DNA from: Bin87 sp965116785
GTDB lineage: Bacteria; Chloroflexota; Dehalococcoidia; Lucifugimonadales; UBA3495
DNA length: 64,000 nt
Assembly (NCBI GenBank): GCA_965116785.1
Contig: OZ220731.1
Span: 2,480,001-2,544,000 of the forward strand
Reading direction: 5' to 3'
Positions 42,669-50,820 of the stretch are shown here, piece after piece; the stretch's first letter is position 1, and the number at the start of each line of letters is the position of its first letter. The position numbers and the translations under genes are program-made. The notes under the pieces are model-generated. The model saw nothing but the letters and a program-made list of their open reading frames with translations. It ran no database searches and was not told the origin of the DNA.

Positions 42669-44288
42669 ATGGGATTGTGGATTGATCGTCATCCCAACCC
42701 CGTCCGCACGACGGCAGATTTTGCGGCATCGGGGTTTCCTCTTCTGTTGATCAAGATAGCGGCCTTATGGTGGTTGGCTACAGAGGCAGTCCCCGCCAGG
42801 GTGCGTATTGGCCCATCCGCCGCAGTTCACCGCCGCCTGAGGCACTCCATTTGGCCCATTTTGTTGGCAGCGACGGTTACGACTGGTCCAACCATCGGTT
42901 GCACCTCGGAACCCGATATCGGGTCGACCCAAGCAGACGCCCCAACCCGTGCGCCGGCAGACACGCCTTTATCCACAACGGGTCGCTCACTCGCTCCCAC
43001 TCCGGTTGTCACCGGTATTACCCCAACCGCAGCCCCGTTGGCGCCGGCGACCACCCCTACCCACACTACAAAACCAGATTGCGGACGGTTGTGCCATGAA
43101 GAATTTTGGGGCTCCGCGAGTGTGGTCGACCTGCAGGCGGAACTGGATGCTGGAGCGGATATTGCTGGACGGTCTAAGGAGCACCAAAACGCTACCCCGC
43201 TCCATTTGGCGGTATCTAATGGCGCGGACGCTGAAATGGTAGCGTTATTGCTGGATCGGGGCGCGAAACTCTCAGCAAGATACAATCAGGGAATGACGGT
43301 CTTGCATGCGGCGGTCGCCAACTCCGCCGATCCAGAAGTCGTGGAGTTGTTGCTGGACCACGGGGCAAATGTGAATGCCAAGGACGTTAAACTCCGCACG
43401 CCGCTCGCCCTGGCCGTGGCCAAGGATGCCAGCGTCAACACGGTCAGGATCCTCCTCCATAATGGTTCAGACGTGCTCCACGAGGATTTATTCGTTTCAC
43501 CCCTGATCGCAGCGGCCCGCCATCATTCCGACCCAACCGTACTTGAACTGCTTTTTTCGAGGTTGCCGGACAAACAAACCGGTTCACGAGACCGAGACTT
43601 TTATCTGACGCACGCCCTCAGCAACGCGGAGGAATCCAATCCGCACCCTGCGGTAACCGAGTGGCTACGGGATCAAGGAGCAAATAGCGGCAGTTTGGAT
43701 GATCCAGATAGTCCGTCTCCTTTGGCTATGGCGGTGGCAAATAATCCAAATTCAGCGGTTATTGAGTCGATTCTGGACCGTGGCAGCCCAGTGGAACTGG
43801 CGAGGGTTGATGGCGCGGGGTTGACGCCTCTGCACTGGGCTATCGGCCTGGAGCGGTTGGACGTGGTTAAAATGTTCATGGACCGAGGCGCGGATGTCGA
43901 AGCCAAGACCTCGTATGGCGCGACGCCTTTGTTTTTTGCCGCCGACGTGGCCAGTGGGACTGCAGGGCTGGGCTCCGGCTATTCTGCTCCACCTGGACAC
44001 GTGCCCGGTTCGCTATTTCCCGCAATCATGACATTGTTGGTGGAGTACGGAGCAGACCTGGATGCCACGGACAATGACGGAAACACGCCACTGCACCGGG
44101 TGGTGATTTTGGCGGCGGGAGTTCCCGAATACATTCCGGTCGCCGAGGCAATGCTGGCCCGGGGAGCGAGTAAGGATGCCAAAAACCATGGTGGAAAAAC
44201 CGCCTGCCAATTCGCGCTACAGGACGGCCTTGAATCTACAGTGGTACCGGATTTGGTGTGCCCACCCGCAGGCACGAAATCTCCTTAA
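42669..44288 (+). CDS. Ankyrin-repeat protein with N-terminal export signal
   Basis: The protein is 539 aa from ATG 42669, preceded by GAGGAAGG. Two hydrophobic stretches occur: FPLLLIKIAALWWLATEAV near 23-41 and WPILLAATVTTGPTIGC near 60-77. The second ends in a possible lipobox Cys; an internal GTG at 42801 would make it a cleaner lipoprotein. A Pro/Thr-rich linker follows, then ankyrin repeats from about 160: TPLHLAVSNGADAEMVALLL, TVLHAAVANSADPEVVELLL, TPLALAVAKDA and later TPLHWAIGLERLDVVKMFM and TPLHRVVI. It probably presents a protein-binding surface outside the cell. Confidence 0.85.
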   Translation: MGLWIDRHPNPVRTTADFAASGFPLLLIKIAALWWLATEAVPARVRIGPSAAVHRRLRHSIWPILLAATVTTGPTIGCTSEPDIGSTQADAPTRAPADTPLSTTGRSLAPTPVVTGITPTAAPLAPATTPTHTTKPDCGRLCHEEFWGSASVVDLQAELDAGADIAGRSKEHQNATPLHLAVSNGADAEMVALLLDRGAKLSARYNQGMTVLHAAVANSADPEVVELLLDHGANVNAKDVKLRTPLALAVAKDASVNTVRILLHNGSDVLHEDLFVSPLIAAARHHSDPTVLELLFSRLPDKQTGSRDRDFYLTHALSNAEESNPHPAVTEWLRDQGANSGSLDDPDSPSPLAMAVANNPNSAVIESILDRGSPVELARVDGAGLTPLHWAIGLERLDVVKMFMDRGADVEAKTSYGATPLFFAADVASGTAGLGSGYSAPPGHVPGSLFPAIMTLLVEYGADLDATDNDGNTPLHRVVILAAGVPEYIPVAEAMLARGASKDAKNHGGKTACQFALQDGLESTVVPDLVCPPAGTKSP

Positions 44289-45351
44289 GTGGTGTCGCGA
44301 GGTTGACATCACTCCGCTGCCCGAGCATGGTGTGTTCACAAGTGCCCGTCTCGGGAAGGCGGTGTGCAAAAGGGGCACATTTGCGTACCCCTTGGATTGG
44401 CGCATTGGGTCATCACGACGTTAGCGGAATGTGGTTCGCCCCCGCCGTAGCCACCAAATCGCCAACCACTTGAGCATCCAGCGAGCGAAGTGAGCCGGAA
44501 TCAGTCGAGTGACGCCCGGCCGGTATTGCCGATTGACATGCCCCTCTTGTTTCTGCGTGTTGCCAAGGAACGAGAAGTCAGGGAGCCTCGCTTCTGAGCC
44601 GTTGGCCGCCTTCGGTCGCGGTGTTTGTCGGGGCACGCCAGCGCGGGTTTCGGAGAGCGCCATTGGTTTCGGGGCTTGCCGAATCAAGGCTGCTGTCATG
44701 GACCTCGTGCCGGGTGAAGGTATGTTCGCTGTCTGTTTCCTTCGTACCGTGCGACTTGCTTTACGGGGATGTCGATGCTAACTTCGCGCAAGTTTCTGCG
44801 GGCGCCGCACCCCTACCCAATATCCGCTGAAAAAGGCACGCCGGGTGGAAACAGGATCGTCATTGGCTCCTTATTCCTTGTTTGCGCGGTGGCCGTGGTC
44901 TGTAAATCGTCAACGTAAAACGCCCGTGTAGCCTGCAAGACGATACAGACTGGGGCCGGCAAGATGAACAAAATCATCCTGATCTTGCCGCTCCGGGCCA
45001 AGGTTTGCATCGAATTGGCGGACGCCCAGGCGGCAACCCGACTTTGGGTGGTGCAGCGCTGACCGAGCAACACTACGAGTGGGCCGAAGGCCGACGTTAC
45101 CTCGCCATCAGCAACGACACCAACTCCCAGGATCTGCCAGCCCCCAAGACGTTGGGTCCTGCTGCCTAAACAACATCACCAAGGGTGACGCCAATTGCAC
45201 CTATTGACGGGACGTAACCGGTGAGAACCGCTGCAGGAGGTCGGAGCACCAAATGTGAACTGGTTCAGCGGCTATGACTTGACGCACGTCAACTGTCCAA
45301 CGACGGCTAGTGTTCAATGCGTGGCGACACAATCAAATCGGGAGGCAGCGA
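44289..45351 (+). other. Intergenic region with fragments only
   Basis: Short open frames are present but none is convincing. A 32-codon frame from ATG 44964 (MNKIILILPLRAKVCIELAD) resembles the N-terminus of the 45352 gene and may be a decayed copy. A frame ending GRRYLAISNDTNSQDL near 45110 looks like the end of a lost gene. A 14-base palindrome lies at 45279-45292. Confidence 0.35.
45279..45292. promoter_or_regulatory. Palindromic operator-like site
   Basis: TTGACGCACGTCAA is a perfect 14-base palindrome, 60 bases before the next gene. It shares the TGACG-N2-CGTCA core with the site upstream of the 27480 lipoprotein. Confidence 0.4.
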
Positions 45352-45987
45352 ATGAACAAAGTGATTGTGACCTCGTCGCTGGGGGTCCAGGTCTACATCG
45401 AAGTCGAAGACCCTGAGCCGTTACGTGGAGTGCTTCGAGACCTAATTCCTCAACTTTCAGAGGTCCCTGCCGCTCCACAGACTGGATCGCAACCTGGTCC
45501 CGCCTCCGTAGTTCCACGCACGCCAACTGAAGCGGTGCCGGCCCCAGTGCCCACAGCATCAACGCAACAACCACCGGAACCGACCGAAGAAAGCGGTACA
45601 TCGATCGGTACCACCGCAAGTGAAACCCCCATCCGAGACGCCAGTGCCAGCGAACAGGATTTCATCGCGTTTTGTCACCGGTTCAATCCTCTCGGCGACA
45701 TGCGGAAGGCGGTGGTGGCAGCCGAAGCCGCCCGCCTCTACCTCCACATTTGTAGCGTTAACCAATACCAGTTATCCATGCTATTTCGCATGGCCGGTTG
45801 GAGCATCCCGGCACATTTTCGGTCAACCTTGCGCAACGCTTCCCGAACCCGTTTTCGGTGGCTGGAACGGGTGCCGGATCGGGACGGATACTACAGAGTA
45901 AGCAGCAACGGACGGAGTTTCGTGCTCGGCGAAAACCTCCCCTCACTCGCGCAGATACGGACGCAATCGGGCGGACATCAAATTTGA
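45352..45987 (+). CDS. Hypothetical protein with C-terminal winged-helix-like domain
   Basis: The protein is 211 aa from ATG 45352 with GGGAGG seven bases before. The N-terminus MNKVIVTSSLGVQVYIEVED is followed by a 70-residue Pro/Thr/Ser/Glu linker, then a helical domain from about 105 (DFIAFCHRFNPLGDMRKAV, LYLHICSVNQYQLSMLF). It ends with RFRWLERVPDRDGYYRVSS, similar in shape to the W...GxY wing in the recombinase-cassette proteins. No family is assigned. It is convergent with the UvrD-like gene. Confidence 0.6.
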   Translation: MNKVIVTSSLGVQVYIEVEDPEPLRGVLRDLIPQLSEVPAAPQTGSQPGPASVVPRTPTEAVPAPVPTASTQQPPEPTEESGTSIGTTASETPIRDASASEQDFIAFCHRFNPLGDMRKAVVAAEAARLYLHICSVNQYQLSMLFRMAGWSIPAHFRSTLRNASRTRFRWLERVPDRDGYYRVSSNGRSFVLGENLPSLAQIRTQSGGHQI

Positions 45988-46078
45988 CGCAGCCACTCGA
46001 CGGCGATGGCCTGTTTCGTTCCCATATGGCAACGATTGCGGCGTGGCAGGATCGACTTACTGAAACTCCAGACATCGC

Positions 46079-48880
46079 TCAACAATTGGCGACCGGTCTG
46101 GTGCTCCCATCCCGTTTGCAGATAGTCAGCAACTCGCACCGCCGACAAATTTTACAGGGCGGAATATCCGCCACCGTGAAGTCGTGTTTCCTGATCCGCT
46201 CCACCGTGCCCAACAGCATGTTCCCCGCATCATTGACCGCACAGGTCGGGTCCGCCACCGCCATTAGCATATCCTGGCCGGAGTTCGGCCCCAACCAGTA
46301 CACCCCCAAGCCCTCGACCTTACGACCAAGCGATTGCTGCGCCATAAACCCGTATAGGGCCAACTGCTTACGGTAACGGTCCGAAATCTCTGGGTTTGCA
46401 CCAAACCCTTCACCGCTCTTGAAGTCCAGCACCGCTAGCCCGCTTCCTGCCTCAACAAGCAGGTCGGCCCGGCCCTTCACCTCCCAGCCATGGCCTCGGA
46501 AGGCCATCTCGGCCTCGGTGTCCAACACCACCATCCGCGCCATCCTTACGTGATCGAGGAACCCATCCACCTGCCGTTGCACTTCCAGAATGGATTGGTC
46601 GTCCAACAGCGCCCCCTCATCAACCACCCGCTGGAACTCCCGGATGACTTCGCCCGGGTCTGCCCCGTCAGCCAACATCTGGGCGACCTGTTCCATGCAA
46701 CCGTGGACAAAAAGGCCGAACCGTACCCCGTCCGTCTGTCGTCTAGCGAACCCGTAATGCCCGAAATACTCGTAGCGACGTGGGCACTCATCGTAAATGA
46801 GAATGTCCCCGGTTACGCTGTAAGTCTCCGTCGCCGGCCGCTCATCTGCCGCGGGGAACCTCTGGACGGCCATCAGGTTCTTGCTTTCATCGTTCCAATC
46901 TGCGGCATCCGTCCAGATGGAAGGAGCATCCGGCGCCGGCGGTGTGCTCGACGCCATGACCAACAAGTTCTTTGCCCTGGTGAACGCCACATAGTGGTGA
47001 CGGGCACCGTCGAGGCGTGCGTACGAACTATCGCGCCCCGGGTCCCAATCTGGCGCGTATCGAGCCATTTCGTTGCACCGCTGATGGTCCCGTGCACCGA
47101 AGGTCAAGCCACCGGCGATCACCACCGGAAACTCCAGTCCTTTCGACCCGTGCACCGTCATAATCTGTACGCCGTCCTCTGTTGAGACCGCGTCCGACGC
47201 CACACCGTCGTTAAACGCCAACGGCAGGAACCCAGTCATGAAGTCCCTCCTCATGGCGTCCACCTGTCCGGCGCAGATCTGCTCATAGCCGTAGATGGTC
47301 TGGAACGTGGCAAGCAACCGCGACCAGGTGGCCAGGTTGACCATCGAACGGGCCTTGCCTGCGAGCCCCAAAAAAGGTTCCAGAGCAAGCAGGACGTAGA
47401 GATAGTCCAGCAAAGTTCGGTTCAGGTCCTCCTCTCTAGAGGACAGGTCCGCCAGTTCCCTCCCCCACCGACGGAGCGCACGGCGCAACTCCGAGTCAAC
47501 AGGGGTCCGGTCCAAGAGATCGTCGATGGCATCAACCACGTAACGGTCCATCTTCGGGGAGCCTGTCATGCCGCCCGACGACCAGCCCAGGATGAGCGCA
47601 AAACACGCTACCAGGTCCTTGACCTCCCGGTACCGGAAGAACGTGCGCTCCCCTCGCAACTGCACGGGGATTTCGCTCTCTTGCAGGGCGGAAACGTAGG
47701 GAGCGCTAACCCTTTCCTGTACACTATTGAGCAGCACGGCCACTTGATCGTACCTCTCTATCACACCCGAATTCTTGAGACAAGCGACCATCCGGGCCAC
47801 CTTACGGGCTTCATCATTCGGGTCATTGCCCTGGATCCGAAGTATGCTCGGAAAAGCGACTTTCTTTTCGGGCACCCCGGAAGAAAGCGGCTTTTCGCGA
47901 CGCAGCCCGTCAGAGGCTTTGCCGGCCTCCTCTCTCATCCAGAGGTCGCACGCCGATACGATCTGTGATTCAGACCTGTAGTTGGCGGTCAATAACCGGA
48001 CCTCGCAATCGGGAAAGCGATTCGGGAACTCCAACAGGTTCCGAACCGTCGCGCCGCGGAACCCGTAGATCGCCTGATCGTCGTCTCCCACCACCGCCAC
48101 GTTCCCGGTTGGGCGGGCCAACTCCAAAACCAGTTGTTCCTGCACGGGGTTGGTGTCCTGGTACTCGTCCACCATCAAGTATTTCAGGTCGCGAGACAGC
48201 GGTAGGTCTTCGCCCTCGCGCCGGAGCCTATCCATGGCCCATCGTTGCAGGTAACTAAAGTCCACCATCCGCTCGCGGTGGAGCGATTCCGTGTAATGGA
48301 TGTAGCACTCGCCAATTGCTTCGTGCAGCGCGTTTTCCGACGCAACCAGCGACTCCGGGTCTATGATCCCCTCGGAGACCGTGTTGAAACTGTTGGCTAG
48401 TCCGTTGGCCACGCCACCCGGACCCCAGCGGCGGGAAAACCTATGCACCTGCCGGGGACTGGCGATCTCGTTGAGCCGGCTCTGGATGAAGGCCGTTTGC
48501 TGGAGACTGTCCAGGATCAGTAGGTCCGGCCCGGGGGGTAACTGACGATTACCTTCCTTCAATATGCGGGCGCAAATGCTGTGGATGGTGCCGATTACGA
48601 CCTCGGATAGGTCTTCACGGCATCCGATCTCAGCCCGCAGGCGATCAAACCGCTCTTTCAACTCGGCGGCCGCTTTCTGCGTGAAGGTACATAGGATCAC
48701 CTCACACGGCTTGGCGTGCCCGCCCACGACCAGGTTGGCTGCTCTGAGCACCAACGTCGTGGTTTTGCCGGCCCCGGGCCCTGCGAGCACGAGCAAGGGT
48801 CCGTGTACGTGGCCCACTACGTGGGCCTGTTCCTCGCTCAGAAGTGGGTATTTGCTTGCTATTTGATTGGTTAACATCAT
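46079..48880 (-). CDS. UvrD-like helicase with RecB-type nuclease and Cys cluster
   Basis: The protein is 933 aa from ATG 48880 or 48877, with AAAGGAGGG upstream. Superfamily 1A motifs are clear: Walker A LAGPGAGKTT near 33-42, FTQKAAAEL, motif II VDEYQDTNPVQ, GDDDQAIYGFRGA, NYRS, VHGSKGLEFPVV and VAFTRAKNLL. The C-terminal part is a PD-(D/E)XK nuclease (GRADLLVEAG then LDFKSGEG). A Cys in YDECPRRYEY and C-x2-C-x2-C-x5-C at the end (CKICRRCELLTIC) could hold an iron-sulfur cluster as in AddB or Cas4. It likely processes DNA ends in repair or phage defence. Confidence 0.92.
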   Translation of the reverse strand: MMLTNQIASKYPLLSEEQAHVVGHVHGPLLVLAGPGAGKTTTLVLRAANLVVGGHAKPCEVILCTFTQKAAAELKERFDRLRAEIGCREDLSEVVIGTIHSICARILKEGNRQLPPGPDLLILDSLQQTAFIQSRLNEIASPRQVHRFSRRWGPGGVANGLANSFNTVSEGIIDPESLVASENALHEAIGECYIHYTESLHRERMVDFSYLQRWAMDRLRREGEDLPLSRDLKYLMVDEYQDTNPVQEQLVLELARPTGNVAVVGDDDQAIYGFRGATVRNLLEFPNRFPDCEVRLLTANYRSESQIVSACDLWMREEAGKASDGLRREKPLSSGVPEKKVAFPSILRIQGNDPNDEARKVARMVACLKNSGVIERYDQVAVLLNSVQERVSAPYVSALQESEIPVQLRGERTFFRYREVKDLVACFALILGWSSGGMTGSPKMDRYVVDAIDDLLDRTPVDSELRRALRRWGRELADLSSREEDLNRTLLDYLYVLLALEPFLGLAGKARSMVNLATWSRLLATFQTIYGYEQICAGQVDAMRRDFMTGFLPLAFNDGVASDAVSTEDGVQIMTVHGSKGLEFPVVIAGGLTFGARDHQRCNEMARYAPDWDPGRDSSYARLDGARHHYVAFTRAKNLLVMASSTPPAPDAPSIWTDAADWNDESKNLMAVQRFPAADERPATETYSVTGDILIYDECPRRYEYFGHYGFARRQTDGVRFGLFVHGCMEQVAQMLADGADPGEVIREFQRVVDEGALLDDQSILEVQRQVDGFLDHVRMARMVVLDTEAEMAFRGHGWEVKGRADLLVEAGSGLAVLDFKSGEGFGANPEISDRYRKQLALYGFMAQQSLGRKVEGLGVYWLGPNSGQDMLMAVADPTCAVNDAGNMLLGTVERIRKHDFTVADIPPCKICRRCELLTICKRDGSTRPVANC

Positions 48881-49258
48881 CCCTCCTTTGAGGCGATGTT
48901 GACCGGTGTTCACTCCCAACTCATTGGCATTGCGTCAATCAAGGTGGTGGAAAAATGCCTGTTAGTTTTACTGCACAGTAATGCCATATACGTATAAGGG
49001 AAATACATTTAGGGCTCCGCCTCACCACATCTTGACACAGGTTGTGCATCGACCAGTCAACATCACACGTTCATGCTACTTGAACGTCGAGTGTGGACGA
49101 TTTGACGTGCGTCCGAGAGCGATCGAACGCTGGGAACGTTACGAGTAGACGCCGCAACTTGGTCTGGCGCGGTGCCCTGGTAGGATCCCAATATCGGGAT
49201 AGGACACGCGAGTGCCTGCGACTGATCGATTAGCACCGCGTAAGGAGCAATACCAGAT
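48881..49258 (+). other. Intergenic region, no gene seen
   Basis: It holds the divergent upstream region of the UvrD-like gene, an imperfect operator-like TTTGACGTGCGTCC at 49101-49114 and a CGTTCA/TGAACG stem near 49068-49086. No protein-coding signal. Confidence 0.4.
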
Positions 49259-49500
49259 ATGACCACGACAAAACCGAAGCCTAAAAGCGAAGTTCAATCC
49301 ATCGACATCATCGTCACAGGCTCTCCGATGACGCCCGGCGAGGCGACCGCACGCCAACTGGCAGAAGAAGCGGGTTCGCATGGGAAGAATGGCACCCGGC
49401 GAACGGAGGACTGTTTCGGTGGGCTCAGGAAGCCGTCATGAGCACCCCCGAAGGCATCACCATGGTGGCGTTCCACGAGGCGTGCCAAAATGTGGAGTGA
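49259..49500 (+). pseudogene. Possible small frameshifted gene
   Basis: ATG 49259 has AAGGAG about 11 bases upstream and reads MTTTKPKPKSEVQSIDIIVTG, then LAEEAG. After 49375 the coding-looking frame shifts to AWEEWHPANGGLFRWAQEAV and MVAFHEACQNVE with stop 49500. A single missing base would join them into about 80 aa. Function unknown; the two halves could also be unrelated. Confidence 0.35.
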
Positions 49501-49532
49501 ACGTCTTGGCCATGGGCACCGCCGGCCCGTTA

Positions 49533-49578
49533 AGGAAGAGAGAAGAACGGCGAGGTCACGCCGTTCTTCTCTCTTCCT
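49533..49578. terminator. Perfect 20-bp hairpin
   Basis: AGGAAGAGAGAAGAACGGCG and its complement flank AGGTCA. It follows the small broken gene. On the plus strand it is followed by CACCTTGG, without T-run, so it may be a strong RNA structure or bidirectional stop. Confidence 0.6.
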
Positions 49579-49655
49579 CACCTTGGTGTAGGTAGGACGC
49601 GGGTCTTTTGCTTGGATAGCAATATCGTTGATGGTTGATTGTTTGGCCTACAAGG

Positions 49656-49742
49656 GTAGGCCCCTCGCCCGTATGGATGCGCCCCGGCTGTCGGAAATAC
49701 CGAAGTGCGGCAGGTAAGCCCCACGCCCACAGGGATGTGCCC
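49656..49742 (-). CRISPR. Two degenerate type I-E-like CRISPR repeats
   Basis: Repeat 1 (49656-49685) and repeat 2 (49714-49742) start GTARGCCCC and contain CGCCC, GGATG and GCCC. On the minus strand they resemble the I-E consensus (CGG..CAT CCC.G.GGG.G.GGGG..AC). They differ in about 7 of 30 positions and are separated by 28 bases, a period of 58. No third repeat and no cas genes are found. A decayed mini-array is my reading, with chance similarity possible. Confidence 0.4.
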
Positions 49743-49746
49743 GCTT

Positions 49747-49830
49747 TGTCCCAAATTCGTCCCCAAGACAGGCTTTGCCCTAAAACTCGTTCCTGTCCTA
49801 AAATTTGGCCCGTTGTCCCAAAATGTCCCT
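49747..49830 (+). repeat. TGTCC(C/T)AAAA iteron-like repeats
   Basis: TGTCCCAAA (49747), TTTGCCCTAAAA (49774), TGTCCTAAAA (49794), TGTCCCAAAA (49814) and TGTCCCTTA (49824) occur in the same orientation, two of them 20 bases apart. This is a possible protein-binding array; the translated frame across it is not gene-like. The remaining gap to 50036 shows nothing certain. Confidence 0.4.
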
Positions 49831-50036
49831 TATGGGGCGTCTGCTAACTGCGACCATCAGGCCCTTTGCCGTGCATCGATGGGCGGTGAAAGCACATATT
49901 TGGGCCGGAGCGAAAAAAGGACCGGTCCCCGACGGGCCTGGGATTGGTCGGGGCCGGTCCGTTATGGTAATGCAGAGTGGGTCGTTCTATGGCCTACGTC
50001 TCTAGGATAGACAAAGATTAGACTATCGCGGTCCGG

Positions 50037-50405
50037 TCACGCAGCGAGCGTGCCGGGCTCAACGTGCCGCCAATATTTGTGGCCGCTCACGGCGCATCCC
50101 GCCACGGCGCAGGCCGCACCAGACAGGAACTCGAAGTACACGGGCTTATTTAGTACCCGGTCGCCGTCGCGATAGATCAGTTTTTCTTCAGCCCACAACC
50201 GGTCGCGGGTATCCCTCGCCGAACGTGGACAGGAGGGTTTTTCCTCGGCGGCGAACTTCGACCCCTGAAGAACCCAGATACCTCCCGACGGGTCCGTGCG
50301 TCCGTATGCCTCGATGACGACATCGCTGCCCCGGGGGTGGTACACCATGTACAGGTCGTGAGGCGGCGGGAACTCCTGGTCAAAGTGATTGTGTTCGTTA
50401 GCCAT
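50037..50405 (-). CDS. DUF4357-like protein
   Basis: The protein is 122 aa from ATG 50405 with AAAAAGGAG before it. The C-terminal half reads GIWVLQGSKFAAEEKPSC..., RDRLWAEEKLIYRDGDRV, then FEFLSGAACAVAGCAVSGHKYW, which fits DUF4357, a domain frequently fused to GIY-YIG or restriction-associated proteins. The N-terminal 45 residues are an acidic, Pro-rich extension. It probably binds or modulates a nuclease; this is inference from relatives. It lies between two helicase genes. Confidence 0.7.
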   Translation of the reverse strand: MANEHNHFDQEFPPPHDLYMVYHPRGSDVVIEAYGRTDPSGGIWVLQGSKFAAEEKPSCPRSARDTRDRLWAEEKLIYRDGDRVLNKPVYFEFLSGAACAVAGCAVSGHKYWRHVEPGTLAA

Positions 50406-50820
50406 TCCGTCTCCTTTTTATAATGATTTGAACATGCCCAAGCGTAGGTACAGTCTATCAACGGCCTCGGTGGTTCCGCCACCACTTAAGATTCCATCCT
50501 AAACGCGGTGGGACCTTGCTGGCGTTTTTGCTGACGGACATTCGCAGGGTCGGGTGCCTTCCGAAGGGGAAGGACGGTTCGGACTGGCATCACACGGTGC
50601 AAACATTGGTGGCAGGGGTCCGCTCATATCAAACACCGCCAGACCTTCCGCCCACCCGGTGGCCACTCACGATGAGATCGTTCATTGAATCACCGCACAC
50701 GAGGTCCATACCGTCTCTGTACGGCCCAACTCGTGCCAAAAATGGTTTCGGCTCCCCTGTTCTACAAATTTGCCCGGTTCCGGCGCCCCGGTCTTCCCTG
50801 CTACAATCGCTCGGAGGTCA

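Noticed and set aside
44421..44699. Minus-strand ORF with HFARWMLKWL-type tail
   Set aside because: No ribosome site or recognised domain; it looks like non-coding or decayed sequence.
49705..50010. ORF across the TGTCC repeat array
   Set aside because: Its protein consists of the translated iteron-like repeats and lacks a ribosome site.
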